A DNA stretch of 64,000 nucleotides from JBCCXL01 sp039191605 (GCA_039191605.1 JBCCXL010000012.1:62001-126000), one strand, 5' to 3'. Shown: positions 1-10,823, numbered from the stretch's first letter. The notes: generated by a model not told the origin, from the letters alone. Numbers and translations are program-made.

Positions 1-241
1 TGGGGACTGTGGCGTCCAGCGGGGCTAGGGAGAACTGGGGCAGCTCGCCCCGGGCCACAGGGTCGAGAGGGGCCAGCCGGGCGCCGCTGCGGGACCAGGG
101 CAGATCGCTCGCTGGAGTGACGGGAGCCAGGACCGAGGAGAGGTCCGCGCCGGCATCGGGATCCTGGGCCTCGACGCTGAGGGGCAGCGCGAGGCAGAGT
201 GCGGCAAGGAAGAGGGCGACACAGGCGGCGGGGACACGCAT
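1..241 (-). CDS. Exported protein of unknown function, 5' part (cut by window edge)
   Basis: The gene starts at 241 and runs leftward off the window; 80 codons are visible. The start is supported by an AGGAG ribosome-binding site seven bases upstream. The product opens with a classical signal peptide: MRVPA, a hydrophobic stretch of about 15 residues, then a likely signal peptidase site after VEAQ (about residue 26). The following 55 residues are rich in Pro, Ala and Ser and show no motif I recognise. The protein is therefore probably exported. It lies downstream of the response regulator gene on the same strand but 236 bases away, so it probably has its own promoter. The function cannot be read from this fragment. 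Confidence 0.7.
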   Translation of the reverse strand, partial: MRVPAACVALFLAALCLALPLSVEAQDPDAGADLSSVLAPVTPASDLPWSRSGARLAPLDPVARGELPQFSLAPLDATVP

Positions 242-383
242 GGACACTCCTGTCGGGCCGTCGGGGGCGGCGGGCAGAGAAGGGATGAGGGAGAGTCGAT
301 TGTAGACCCTCGGCGCAAGATCTTCGAGAGAGGACCTTCGACGGCGGAGTCGACAGGATGTCTACGGTGGGCTTCCGCGATGC

Positions 384-403
384 GGATTCCCGATCGGGAG
401 TCC
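384..403. promoter_or_regulatory. 20-bp near-perfect palindrome, possible operator
   Basis: The core TCCCGATCGGGA is a perfect 12-bp palindrome, extended by GGA/TCC arms with one mismatched pair. It sits about 145 bases upstream of the exported-protein start and after the end of the response regulator gene. It could be a regulator site or a short terminator hairpin; there is no T-run on either side, which favours a protein-binding site. This is inference only. Confidence 0.35.
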
Positions 404-477
404 CGAGAAGCGTGATCGGAAGGTATGCGGCGGGAGAGCGGCGTCACCGATCCGCGACGGTGAGCGCCCGCAGCGCC

Positions 478-1860
<1,383 letters not shown>

Positions 1861-1996
1861 GGCTGGTGCTGTTCGCGGCCTGGGGGCTCCTGCGTCATTG
1901 CTTCGTCATTGCGGTGGCGGTGGGGTTCGGTCCCCACGGTTCGAGGATGGGCTCGAGAGAGACCCGAGAAGCGGAGCGCCCCCGCTCCGCCGAGGC

Positions 1997-4900
1997 TCAG
2001 GGATTCTCGCTACCGAGTTGCAGCGGGAGCCGGACGGTGAAGAGCGTACCGACCCCGGGCTGGCTGGTGGCGCGCAGCGTTCCCTCGTGCTTGCGAACAA
2101 TATCGTAGCTGATGGTCAGCCCCAGGCCGGTGCCGCCCTGCCCCAGCTTCGAGGAGTGGAAGGGCTCGAAGATCTTCTCTAGACGTTCCGGCGCAATGCC
2201 TACACCGGTATCTTCGATTTCTACCTTGGCGAAGGCCCCGTCGACAGCCAGGCGCACGGTGAGCTGCTGAATTCCGACGCCGGTAGCGTCCGGGTTGGAC
2301 ATCGCGTCTTGGGCGTTGAGGAAGAGGTTGGTGAACACCTGCTGCAGCTCGCCGTCGTTGCCGACGATGGTCAGCGGCGCCTCTGGTATTTCGAGGCGCA
2401 GGCGGATCGAGCGCTTGGTGAAGCGCTCCTTCAGCAGGTCCAGGGTGTCGGATACCAGGGAGCCGAGATCGAGGGAGCGATGGCCGTCGCTGCGGCTGCG
2501 GGCGAAGTCCAGCAGATTGTTGACGATGCGGGAGGCGCGGAAGCTCTGGCGCTCCACCTTCGAGAGCAGCTCCCTGCGGGGATCGTCTTCCGGGGTGGTG
2601 GTGAGGAGCATCTGGGCGTAGCTGGAAATGCCGGTGAGGGGCGTGTTGACCTCGTGGGCGACTCCGGCGGCGAGCAGGCCGAGGGAGGCGAGGCGATCCT
2701 GTTCCCGCATCGCGTGCTCCATCGCCCGCTGCTCGGTGACGTCATGCACCACCAGGACCCGCAGAGACTGTTCCTGCCGGCGGCTCTCGACAGAGCGCAT
2801 TTCGAGACTGGAGAGATTCCTGGGAGCTAGAGCCCTGGGCTCGAGGACCTGGGTGGGCGCCATCTCCGCCTGCAAAGGAGCTATGGAGAGCTCGAGGTAA
2901 CGCTCCTCGCCGTCGAGGCTGCAGTAGCCCACCTCGATGATGCCGTCCTGGGGACGGGGGAGGGGGCTCACCGGCAAGAGAGTTGTGAGCTCTTCGCCAG
3001 CTAGAGGATCGGCTCCCTGTGTTGGTGTGCTGGGTGCTGGTGTGCTGGCGAGGGCTGCGGCTCCCGGAGGGGCGCCGAGGGTGGTTTGGTGATCGGCCAC
3101 GGTATCGGTTTCAGCGCCAGCTTCCGCGGCTTCACCTGTTGCTCCGTCGCGCTGAATCAGGTGGCGGAAGGCGCGGTTGGCGGAGATCAGGTGATCTTCT
3201 TCGTCGATCACCGCCATGCCCACCGGCGAGGATTCAATGATGCCCTCGCTGTACTGCCTCAGGCTCTCCACGGCTCTCAGCTGGCTCCGCAGCTGGTGCA
3301 GCAGCTGCGCGTTCTCGATCGCCAGGGCGGCCTGATTGAGCAGGTTGCGGATCAGCTCCTGATCGTCGCTATTCAGGGGACGGTCGCCCAGCTTGTACCC
3401 GACCACCGCCATACCCAGATGACGGGTGCCCCGCACGCTCAGCGGGAAGGCGTAGCGATAGCCGGCGGTGAAGAGCTCGCTCTGGGCGGAGCCCTCGGCG
3501 CCGGGAACCTGAGCTCCGGAGAGGGGCTCCATGTCCCGCTCCCAGGCGTCGACTCCCAGCGGATCAAGAGGGAGTGTCGGGATCGGCTGGCCGCTGCCCA
3601 TGGGCTCCTCTGAGCGCATCGGCTTGAGTCGATCTCCCACCGCCAGGTAGAGGTTGACCCGCTCCAGCTCGAGGCTTTCTTCCAGGCGGTCCAGCAGCTC
3701 GAAGCAGAGCTTGGCGAGGTCCCGCTCCGAGAGCAGGCGTTCTCCGAGGCGAGTCAGAGCGCGGCGGCTGCGGTAGGTGTCGCGGTATTGCAGCCGCTCC
3801 AGACTGGTGGCGACGCGGCTGCGCATCGGCGCCACCAGGGCGGCGATCATCAGGCCGGAGCCGAAGGAGAGAACGTTGCGGGTAATTCCGAGACTCTCCG
3901 CCAGGCCGCTGAGGAAGCCGAGGTCGATGACGGTGAAGGCCAGCAGGCCGACGATCACCGTCGCCGTGGTGGACACCGCATCCCGCAGGATGATGTCCAG
4001 GTCCCACAGCTTGTAGCGCAGAATCGCCCAGGCGCAGGCGAGGGGCACCGCCACCATGGGGGCGACGGTGAGAACCTCCAATAGCTCCGAGTTCCACAGG
4101 GCGCCGAGGCTAGTGGGGCTCGCCAGGGTATAGATCAAGTACGGGACGTAGCCCACGGTCATGCCGAAGGCGATCCACAGCGCCTGGCTGCGGGCATCCC
4201 AATTGCCGTGGGGTGCGAGGCCGCGGTAGATCAGCAGCGCCCCGGCGGCGAGGGTGAAGGCCACCAGGTGGAGGGAGGTGGCGCGCTGGAGCCAGAGCCA
4301 GGTCTGGGTATCGAAGCCGCCCAGCAGAAGAGCGCCATCGAAGACCCGCAGATCGACCTGCAGGGTCAGCAAGAGCACCGCCGGCAGGTAGGCAAAGGGC
4401 AGCGCGCGGCGCATCCAGCGGATCAGCGCCGGGTCCTGAGTCTTCTGGAGCGCGTTGTCGAAGCGGGGGAAGACGAGGAAGAAGTGGAGGGTCAACGCCG
4501 GCAGCAAGATCCGGGCGACGGCATCGAGGTTGTCGACCCAGCGGTCGAAGGAGTCGTAGATGCCGAGGGGGGAGAGGGCGAAGAAGAGGGTGTAGAGCAG
4601 GCACCACGCGTAGAAGAGAAGGCCCTCGCTGCGCCGGTTCTTGAACAGGGTGTAGAGGCCGATGAGCAGGTAGAGGGCAGCGATGGTGGCGAGGGTGAGG
4701 TACGACCAATCGATTTCGAGGGCCGGTTGCGGCAGGGCGACGGTGACCAGCTCGTCCCCTCTCAACACCTCGAGGCGGCTGCTCTCGCCGCGGTGTAGCT
4801 GCCGGCGCAGCTCTTCTGCGGATCTCGCTTCGGCTCCGTTGACCAGGAGGATCAGGTCTCCTTCGATCACCCGCCCGGCAGAGGCGGGACCCTCCGGCGC

Positions 4901-5281
4901 TTCGGTGACCAGCCATCCGGCTTCCTGGGCCGCGACTTCAAAGCCAAGGCCGCGAAAGGAATCGACCTTGCGCTGGAAGCTCAGCGTGGACAGCACGATC
5001 ACCGCAATGGCGAGGGTGACGCCAGTAGCGAGCAGCAGGAGTTTAGACAGCGCCCCGCGGGGCCGCGACACGCGTAGGCTCATCGTGTCCTCGAGGTCTC
5101 TCGCCGGAGTCGTGGCGGCGGAGGGTTCCCCTCGGTCGAGGCGAGTCGCGGTGTCGTCTAGAGACGGCCGGGGCGGGGCTTCTGCGGCGGCCTGTGGTGA
5201 TTCAACAGAAGGATCCGACTGGGTACCTTGCGTACTCTTCGGATTGGGCCGGGTCGGAGAATGCGCGTGTTCAGGTTCCAT
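1997..5281 (-). CDS. Membrane histidine kinase with PDZ, 7TM-like, GAF and PAS domains
   Basis: A 1094-residue sensor kinase, far longer than typical. After a disordered acidic N-terminus there is one membrane helix (about 78-100), a PDZ-like domain (about 105-185, with the GDLILLVNG loop), a block of roughly eight membrane helices (about 195-490), a GAF domain (about 510-670), a PAS segment interrupted by a Pro/Ala/Thr-rich insert (about 685-820), then HisKA with the phosphoacceptor His876 in AGVAHEVNTPL, and HATPase_c with N box near 985, DTGVGI at 1024 and GTGLGL at about 1050. GGAAG seven bases upstream supports the start. It pairs with the NtrC-type regulator immediately downstream. PDZ plus a polytopic module suggests sensing of an envelope or membrane signal; the ligand is unknown. 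Confidence 0.93.
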   Translation of the reverse strand: MEPEHAHSPTRPNPKSTQGTQSDPSVESPQAAAEAPPRPSLDDTATRLDRGEPSAATTPARDLEDTMSLRVSRPRGALSKLLLLATGVTLAIAVIVLSTLSFQRKVDSFRGLGFEVAAQEAGWLVTEAPEGPASAGRVIEGDLILLVNGAEARSAEELRRQLHRGESSRLEVLRGDELVTVALPQPALEIDWSYLTLATIAALYLLIGLYTLFKNRRSEGLLFYAWCLLYTLFFALSPLGIYDSFDRWVDNLDAVARILLPALTLHFFLVFPRFDNALQKTQDPALIRWMRRALPFAYLPAVLLLTLQVDLRVFDGALLLGGFDTQTWLWLQRATSLHLVAFTLAAGALLIYRGLAPHGNWDARSQALWIAFGMTVGYVPYLIYTLASPTSLGALWNSELLEVLTVAPMVAVPLACAWAILRYKLWDLDIILRDAVSTTATVIVGLLAFTVIDLGFLSGLAESLGITRNVLSFGSGLMIAALVAPMRSRVATSLERLQYRDTYRSRRALTRLGERLLSERDLAKLCFELLDRLEESLELERVNLYLAVGDRLKPMRSEEPMGSGQPIPTLPLDPLGVDAWERDMEPLSGAQVPGAEGSAQSELFTAGYRYAFPLSVRGTRHLGMAVVGYKLGDRPLNSDDQELIRNLLNQAALAIENAQLLHQLRSQLRAVESLRQYSEGIIESSPVGMAVIDEEDHLISANRAFRHLIQRDGATGEAAEAGAETDTVADHQTTLGAPPGAAALASTPAPSTPTQGADPLAGEELTTLLPVSPLPRPQDGIIEVGYCSLDGEERYLELSIAPLQAEMAPTQVLEPRALAPRNLSSLEMRSVESRRQEQSLRVLVVHDVTEQRAMEHAMREQDRLASLGLLAAGVAHEVNTPLTGISSYAQMLLTTTPEDDPRRELLSKVERQSFRASRIVNNLLDFARSRSDGHRSLDLGSLVSDTLDLLKERFTKRSIRLRLEIPEAPLTIVGNDGELQQVFTNLFLNAQDAMSNPDATGVGIQQLTVRLAVDGAFAKVEIEDTGVGIAPERLEKIFEPFHSSKLGQGGTGLGLTISYDIVRKHEGTLRATSQPGVGTLFTVRLPLQLGSENP

Positions 5282-5686
5282 GTCGGATCTTCCAGGCGCT
5301 TAGGAAGCAGGATTCGTGCCATCTTGGCGCAATTCTCTCAAGCCCCTGCACCGGGATGATCTTCGACTTTTTGAACTCCAGAGGCGCTTTTGGCAGCGCC
5401 TATGGGCTCTTAGGGAGAGTGTGCTGAGGTGCCTGGGCTTCAAAGCAATGAAGCCGTCCAATGGATTGAATCCAAAGATCTGAGCTGAGCACTCGCGATC
5501 AAATCGCGGCTAGATTTTGCCTGGGCTGTGCTCACCACTCTGTGTTCTCGACTCCGTGCTTCCGACTCTGGGCTCACCACTCTGGGCTCGTCCCCTTGCC
5601 TGAGTTGAGCTCGCTGCAGGGGAGCCCATCGCGGGGCAGCCCCGAAAGGCGCTCAGGGAAGAGTGGGGCAGGGAGCTGGAGGGAAC
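5282..5686. other. Intergenic region, 405 nt, two small repeat structures
   Basis: No gene is apparent. It contains the promoter side of the histidine kinase gene and the 3' flank of the next minus-strand gene. A perfect hairpin AGGCGCT-TTTGGC-AGCGCCT lies at 5382-5401, without a clear T-run. A degenerate direct repeat of the phrase CTCACCACTCTG occurs twice between about 5530 and 5590. I see no recognisable RNA gene. Confidence 0.5.
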
Positions 5687-7762
5687 TCAGAAGCGGACGG
5701 CTACGCCGCCGAGGAAGCGCTTGCGAAGCTCGTCGGAGCTGTCATCTTCCAGGGTAAGGGGCGAATTGCCGCGGGAGAGCTCCATGTTGAGCTTGACCTC
5801 CCAGGTCGCCGCCAGATCCGCCAAGATGCTCAAATCCTGGGTCAGCATCAGCTGCAGTCGTTCCAGAGCCAGCTGCTGGCTGGCGTCCGCCTCGAAGAGC
5901 ATCGGATCCAATTCCTGCAGCAGGTGCTGGAAAGCGACGAAGATGCCGGTAGAGGAGTTCTGGAATTGAGTGTCCAGGGAGGTGACGAAATAGCGCACAC
6001 GGTTCTCGTAGGGCAGCTCGTCCCCCACCATGATGATGCCGCCGCCGCCGGAGGCCAGGTTCGATTCGAGGCGCGCCGACACCGAAGGCGAGAGCCGGCG
6101 GGTCATCGCCACCTGGACTTCCGGCAGCCGGTCGCCGTCCACCAGGTAGAGGCTCTCCAGGTGGTTGAAGAAGTCCTGGTGGAAAAAGAGGCGCAGGGTC
6201 TCGCCGAACTCCCGGTGAATGGCGCTCAAGGAAGTGCGGTTGCCGTTCTCTTCTTCGTGGGAGAGAGCCAGCTGGTAGCAGCGCTGCTGGCTGGCGTCGC
6301 ATTGACCGGCCTCGTGGAAGTAGGCCGGGGTCATCAGGCGGGGCAGGGCCTCGTCGTCCTGATGAACGCGCTCGCTGATCAGGCCGGAGGCCTGCCACTC
6401 GTTATTGAGCTGGAGCACGAAGCCGCCCCTCGGGGTGAGGGAGAGGCTGCCGTCTTGAAGCCGGGTGAGCAGGCCGTATTCCAGCAGCAGCGCCGGTCGA
6501 ATGCGGTATCCGCCCTGCCCTAGGAGCTCGACGCTCTCCTCCATCCACTCGTCCACCTGGTAGGTGTCGGGGCTGAGGAAGGCGGGGCCCAAGGGGTTAG
6601 CGCCCAAGGAACCGGGATACGGCATCTGGGCTTCCCGCTCGCGGTAGCTCAGGCGGGTGCTGAAATCAGCGCGGTCCCCAAAGGTTTTGGCGTAGGAGCC
6701 TTCGATGCTCAGGGTGTTGGAGGCCATCGGCGCCTGCTGCGGCACTAGGTTCCCGAGGCTGTAGAAGTTGTTCTCGCTGGTGTATTGAGCGCTGAGGCGA
6801 GACTCGCCACCGGCCAGTTGAGAAGACCAGCTGACTCGGTATTGCTCGAAATCCACCGCCTGTTCCAGGCTAGGGCCCGCGTTGAGGCGATGATTGCGCC
6901 CCTCGACTTCCAGTCGATTCTTCTGCTGATCCTGGATCGCCACCGCGAGGCGGCTCTGGCGCGAAGAGCTGGAGCCCAGGGCATTCGTCGGCTGAAGCTC
7001 CATGAAGTAGCCATCGACGTTGATCTGGCTGCTGCCTAAGGCGCCCTCCAGCAGCAGCTGACCGCCGCTGAGCTGGGTGTCTCCCAGCAGAACGTGGTCT
7101 TCGCGTCCGGCGAGGGCCTGGAGCCGAGCTTCCTGGAGATTCTCTTGCAGCACCGGCGGGAGGGCCAGTCGGGCGTAGCTGGTGTTGGCCGCTGTCGCCG
7201 TCTCGCTGCGGGGGGCCGGCTGAGGGGCGGCTGCCGGGCCGAGGCCGATCTCTTTCAGCACGTCGTCCGGAAGCTGTCGTCGCACCGCCCAAAAACCGCC
7301 GCCGGTCTCTTCGTCCACCGGCTCCGCCGGTCGCAGCTCGAGGTCGAGGAATTGATCCGAGGTCGCCGTGCGTCGTGCGAGCATCACTACCGCGGGAACA
7401 AAGCCGCTCTTATGGGCGACGACCTTGTAGATACCGGCGGGGAGCTCCTCGAAGAGGAAGTTGCCCTCGTCGTCCGTCACCACTTTGCGCATGGTGGCGT
7501 CGGCCACCTCGTAGGCGTAGACGCGAACCGTTGCCAGCGGAGAGGATGCGCCCCGCACCTTGCCTGCCACCAAGCCCCGCGTCACCAGCCGTGCCGAGTC
7601 CGTCGTCCGCGCAGTGGAGGCCATCTCGGCGGTGTCACCGAGGGCCTGTGGTGCCGGAGCACCGGGGACGATCAGCACTGCGGCCGTCAGCATGGCCATC
7701 AGCGTAATCACGCCGGCGGCTCGCCAGGGGACGGGGGGTGGTTTGCGGAACAATTGCATCAT
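5687..7762 (-). CDS. Outer-membrane protein with carboxypeptidase-regulatory-like domain
   Basis: The protein is 691 residues when started at the Met-Met pair at 7762, which has a GGAG ribosome-binding site about ten bases upstream; a longer frame to 7795 lacks one. A signal peptide covers about residues 1-40. Residues about 60-120 form a carboxypeptidase-regulatory-like beta-sandwich (a GxVRGA start, VTDDEGNFLFEELPAG, YKVVAHKSGF), as found at the N-terminus of TonB-dependent transporters and surface proteins. The rest is amphipathic and beta-rich, ending in LGGVAVRF with a C-terminal Phe, typical of outer-membrane barrels. No TonB plug is recognisable, so it is probably a plugless or divergent TonB-receptor relative. 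The substrate is unknown. A good promoter lies just upstream. Confidence 0.75.
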   Translation of the reverse strand: MMQLFRKPPPVPWRAAGVITLMAMLTAAVLIVPGAPAPQALGDTAEMASTARTTDSARLVTRGLVAGKVRGASSPLATVRVYAYEVADATMRKVVTDDEGNFLFEELPAGIYKVVAHKSGFVPAVVMLARRTATSDQFLDLELRPAEPVDEETGGGFWAVRRQLPDDVLKEIGLGPAAAPQPAPRSETATAANTSYARLALPPVLQENLQEARLQALAGREDHVLLGDTQLSGGQLLLEGALGSSQINVDGYFMELQPTNALGSSSSRQSRLAVAIQDQQKNRLEVEGRNHRLNAGPSLEQAVDFEQYRVSWSSQLAGGESRLSAQYTSENNFYSLGNLVPQQAPMASNTLSIEGSYAKTFGDRADFSTRLSYREREAQMPYPGSLGANPLGPAFLSPDTYQVDEWMEESVELLGQGGYRIRPALLLEYGLLTRLQDGSLSLTPRGGFVLQLNNEWQASGLISERVHQDDEALPRLMTPAYFHEAGQCDASQQRCYQLALSHEEENGNRTSLSAIHREFGETLRLFFHQDFFNHLESLYLVDGDRLPEVQVAMTRRLSPSVSARLESNLASGGGGIIMVGDELPYENRVRYFVTSLDTQFQNSSTGIFVAFQHLLQELDPMLFEADASQQLALERLQLMLTQDLSILADLAATWEVKLNMELSRGNSPLTLEDDSSDELRKRFLGGVAVRF

Positions 7763-7797
7763 GGCGGATCTCCGTAGGGGTAGACTCCAGCCCATCG

Positions 7798-7827
7798 AGT
7801 ATAAGGATTGGTCTCAACTAGGGTCAA
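7798..7827 (-). promoter_or_regulatory. Sigma-70-type promoter for the outer-membrane protein gene
   Basis: On the minus strand TTGACC (-35, 7827-7822) is followed after 18 bases by TATACT (-10, 7803-7798). Transcription would begin near 7790, leaving a leader of about 28 bases before the start at 7762. The inverted repeat CTAGGGT (7818-7824) / ACCCTAG (7858-7864) flanks the -35 box and could be an operator. Confidence 0.6.
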
Positions 7828-7883
7828 ACCGGGGCGCAGCGTAATTTATTTCCGTTTACCCTAGAGTGCCCCAGGAGAGCTTC

Positions 7884-8735
7884 TCAGGGTTGGCTATTCC
7901 TCGGCGGGCCGTGGCCCGGAGAGGATGACGGCGTGGTGGCGATCACCGCGGCTTCGATATGGGCCGCTTCGGCCTGCCGCAAGCAGCGGGCGGCGGCCCG
8001 CAGCGTCGCGCCGGTGGTGGCGATGTCGTCGACCAGGAGGATTCTCTTCCCGGCGATTTGCTGAGGGTTGCGGCTGGCGAAGGCGGAGCGCGGGTTGCGG
8101 GCTCGTTGGCGCCGCCCGAGACGGCTCTGGTGACCGGTAGCGCGCCGCCGGCGAAGACTGGGGCTGAAGCGCGCTCCTAGGTGCCGGGCCACCGGTCGCG
8201 CCACCCTTTCCGCTTGATTGAAGCCCCGCCGCAGGCGCCGACGCCAATGAAGGGGAATGGGGATCACCAGGTCGTAGACCTTCGCCGAGAGCTCCTTCGA
8301 GGACTCTTCTCGCTCTATCTCCGACTCCAACTCGAACTCCAATCTCTCTCCGAGCCAGCGTCCCAACTCCTCCCCAAGCTCTTCGCCGAGGTAGTCGAGA
8401 CGGCCGTATTTGAAGGCCTTGAGGGCTTCCGGAAGGGGGTCTTCATAGCTCCATCGAGCCCAGAGTCGGTCAAAGGGAGGCGGGCTGCGCCGACAGGTAC
8501 CGCAAAGATAGGTCGGTGGAGGGTGGGCGACGCTGAGGGCTCGAAGGCACCCTCTGCAATGGAAGCGAGCGGGCCGAAGCTGTTTTCGGCAGTCCCGACA
8601 GAGGCCCCATCGACGCTCTCCCTGAGGGTCGCCGCAGGCGAGGCAGGGGGAAGGGAGCACCGTCGCGAGGAGGCGCCGGCCCCAGCGAAGGGGAGCGGGG
8701 CTTGGGGGTTGATGGGTGGCTTTCTGCTTTCTCAT
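7884..8735 (-). CDS. comF: ComF family protein (amidophosphoribosyltransferase-like)
   Basis: A 283-residue protein with the ComF layout: an N-terminal zinc-finger region with paired cysteines (CLACG, CRDC, CRGC, CGTC, about residues 31-80), then a phosphoribosyltransferase fold ending in the PRPP-binding loop ILLVDDIATTGATL (about 240-253). The segment GFNQAERVARPVA, with FNQ and a nearby basic cluster, is also characteristic. ComF proteins are needed for DNA uptake in naturally competent bacteria, acting on the cytoplasmic side as ssDNA enters, although many carriers are not known to be competent. No other competence gene is in the window. The Glu-rich insert at about 130-150 is unusual. 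The ribosome-binding site is weak, so the start is less certain. Confidence 0.88.
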   Translation of the reverse strand: MRKQKATHQPPSPAPLRWGRRLLATVLPSPCLACGDPQGERRWGLCRDCRKQLRPARFHCRGCLRALSVAHPPPTYLCGTCRRSPPPFDRLWARWSYEDPLPEALKAFKYGRLDYLGEELGEELGRWLGERLEFELESEIEREESSKELSAKVYDLVIPIPLHWRRRLRRGFNQAERVARPVARHLGARFSPSLRRRRATGHQSRLGRRQRARNPRSAFASRNPQQIAGKRILLVDDIATTGATLRAAARCLRQAEAAHIEAAVIATTPSSSPGHGPPRNSQP

Positions 8736-9058
8736 CGTCTTCTAACTTAACGGGAGCTAGGTGCTGGGAGCACCGAGGAGCAGCGGGTGCCCGTCAGCAG
8801 GGCGCGACAACTCCCGGCTTGCGCGCTGGCAGTGACGCTTCGGGGAGCTGCATCGTAGAGTCTTGAGGGCCAGTCTTATCGAGAGAACCCTCGATATGGC
8901 GCCCACGGCCCCCATGACTGACTCTGAGCCTTGGGCCCGTCGCCGGATATACTCGGCCGCGTCCCATAGCCCTCTCCGTCGGCGATTCCGACGACGTCCA
9001 GAGCATTTTCAATCCCAGGTAGATTCGACCCGTATCCTATCCGCGGAGGACCGCCACC
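8736..9058. other. Intergenic region, 323 nt, between divergent genes
   Basis: This stretch separates the divergent comF and outer-membrane protein genes and should carry both promoters. I saw no convincing -35/-10 pair, hairpin or small reading frame with a ribosome-binding site. Open frames across it have the composition of chance frames in GC-rich DNA. Confidence 0.4.
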
Positions 9059-9685
9059 TTGAAGCCTTCCCTCGACCGCTCAGGTTTTCCTGCCTCTCGC
9101 CAGGCTCTCTCTCCGGCCCGCCGCGGCGCTGGTCTCTCCCCTTGGGCTGCCCTCGCCACGCTCTTGGCTCTGGTGGCTTTGCTCGCTCCCAGCGGCTCGC
9201 TGCAGGCTCAGGAGGCCCTCAACAACAGCTTCTCCATTCTGGGAGGCATCGGCGGCTCCTTCGATGCGGATCCGGATCCAGGGATCGACCAGACGAGCTT
9301 TCAGCTGGTGTACTCGCTGGTGCGCGACACTCGCACCCGCTTCGGCGTGCGGGTCGGCAGCATCGACTTCGGCAATGATGAGCTGTTGGGCCCCTACGCC
9401 GGTGCGGAGCTGACCTACGTCACCGCCGGTGGTGAGTACCGGCAGCGCTCACCCTATTGGGACTCGGGCCTGTACGTGGCCCTGGGCGGCTACCGCCTAG
9501 AGGGCACCAACGTGGCGGGAGGGGACGACGAAGACACCGCCCTCGGACTCGCTCTGGGCTCTACGGCGGAGTTTCCCATCAATCGCCGCTTCAGCATTCT
9601 TGCCGAGCTCTCCGGGCATATCGTCGATCTCGAAGAGACCCAATTCTTCGGCATGCTCCACGTCGGCCTGACCTTCAACTTCTAA
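9059..9685 (+). CDS. Small outer-membrane beta-barrel protein
   Basis: The 208-residue product starts at a TTG preceded eight bases upstream by GGAGGA, the only well-supported start. A signal peptide with a long hydrophobic core (ALATLLALVALLAPSG) ends near SLQAQ (about residue 50). The mature part alternates hydrophobic and polar residues with frequent aromatic girdle positions and ends in GLTFNF; a C-terminal Phe is the usual BAM recognition signal. The size suits an eight-stranded barrel of the OmpA/OmpX kind. No known family motif is visible. The function (porin, adhesin, structural) is unknown. A strong terminator lies about 100 bases downstream. Confidence 0.72.
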   Translation: MKPSLDRSGFPASRQALSPARRGAGLSPWAALATLLALVALLAPSGSLQAQEALNNSFSILGGIGGSFDADPDPGIDQTSFQLVYSLVRDTRTRFGVRVGSIDFGNDELLGPYAGAELTYVTAGGEYRQRSPYWDSGLYVALGGYRLEGTNVAGGDDEDTALGLALGSTAEFPINRRFSILAELSGHIVDLEETQFFGMLHVGLTFNF

Positions 9686-9784
9686 GAGCTGACGCACAAC
9701 TTCTAAGAGCTGTCGGGGCCAGGGCGCGAGACCCCGGCTAGATTTCAGACAGGCCCGAGAATCCGGTAGTCCAGAGAATCAGCT

Positions 9785-9826
9785 CAGCCCCCCACCTGAT
9801 TGACTAGGTTGGGGGGCTGGTCTTTT
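9785..9826 (+). terminator. Rho-independent terminator
   Basis: CAGCCCCCCACCT pairs with AGGTTGGGGGGCTG (one bulged T) around an eight-base loop, and the stem (9785-9819) is followed by TCTTTT at 9821-9826. It lies between the convergent beta-barrel gene (+) and the thioredoxin gene (-). The T-run is on the + side, so it ends the beta-barrel transcript; the stem could also slow the opposing one. Confidence 0.8.
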
Positions 9827-9906
9827 GGGACTGAGTTTTCGGGATTGAGCTTCTTGAGCTGAACGATTGAAGCTGAGCCAGGTGAGCTGATCGCGAGAAG
9901 CGCTGT

Positions 9907-10626
9907 TCAGGGAGCGCCGGCCGGCGAGCCGCCGCCGTCCCGGTCCTGCTCGACGCCGGCGAGGATCTCTTCCATCTCGGCGCCGTCTTCGACCCGCTGA
10001 ATGATGCCGCCGAGAATGCGGCGCACTTCCGGGTTATCCCAATTCTGGGCGCCGATGTACTTGAGGTCCTCGATCACGCGGCCGTTGACCAAGACATAGG
10101 TCTCCGGCAGCTTGCGGGTGCCGTAGCGGTGAGCCACATCCCAGGTAGGGTCGTAGAGCACCGAGAAGGCGCGATCGCCGACGAAGGGCTTGACCTCTTC
10201 GATGTCGTCGTCCACCGCCACCATCATCACCTGAAAGCCGGGGCGGTCCGAGAAGTCTTGGGCTAGGCGCTGGAGTGCCGGGATTTCGGTGATGCAGGGC
10301 GGGCACCAGGTCGCCCAGAAGTGCAGCAGCGTCACCTGGGTGGTGTGATTCGCCAGGGTGGTGGGGCGGCCGGTGGAATCCAGCAGGAAGCCGTTGGGGG
10401 CCAGGCTGGTGCCGTCTCCTCGGGGCCACAGCAGGGCCGCCAGGGCGAGAGCTAGAACGATCCCGAAGGCGAGCTTGGGGATCATGCCCAGACCTTGAGG
10501 TCCCGAACCCTCTTTAGCCCCTTCCGGCGCCTGATCGGGGGCGTCCAGAGCTTCGGTTACGGCTTCCGTTTCCACCGCGGCTTCCACCTTGGTTTCGGTG
10601 GTGGGGTCGGTCGGTTGCTGACTCAT
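9907..10626 (-). CDS. Membrane-anchored TlpA/ResA-like thioredoxin
   Basis: A 239-residue protein with a cytoplasmic N-terminus of about 48 acidic residues, one membrane helix (about 50-67), and an AhpC/TSA-redoxin fold outside the membrane carrying the WCPPC active site (Cys108, Cys111). The cis-proline region is present (KLPETYVLVNGRV). TlpA/ResA/CcmG proteins reduce disulfides in envelope proteins, for example apocytochrome c. No cytochrome c maturation genes are nearby, so its client is unknown. Compared with the family, the N-terminal tail before the anchor is unusually long, and the C-terminal extension of about 40 residues is acidic. A GGGG-type ribosome-binding site sits about eight bases upstream. 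Confidence 0.9.
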   Translation of the reverse strand: MSQQPTDPTTETKVEAAVETEAVTEALDAPDQAPEGAKEGSGPQGLGMIPKLAFGIVLALALAALLWPRGDGTSLAPNGFLLDSTGRPTTLANHTTQVTLLHFWATWCPPCITEIPALQRLAQDFSDRPGFQVMMVAVDDDIEEVKPFVGDRAFSVLYDPTWDVAHRYGTRKLPETYVLVNGRVIEDLKYIGAQNWDNPEVRRILGGIIQRVEDGAEMEEILAGVEQDRDGGGSPAGAP

Positions 10627-10823
10627 GATGAGATCCCCTGAAACACACGGTTCCTTGGAGCGTTAATCCTTGGGGCGATCATTGAAGAGGGCGGATGCCC
10701 TTCTTGATAGATTGAACCCTTCACCCGTCGCGGCAGATTCCGCGGACCCGCCGTCCGCCAATTCTTTTGCCGCGCCTTCCCTGCCCCTTATGCCTTTTCA
10801 TCGGCAGGAGCATTGAGCCTAAA

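Noticed and set aside
9711..9770. Small coding frame after the beta-barrel gene
   Set aside because: The sequence repeats the phrase CTTCTAAGAGCTG from the gene end but contains stops and leads into a terminator; it looks like a small duplication of the 3' end.
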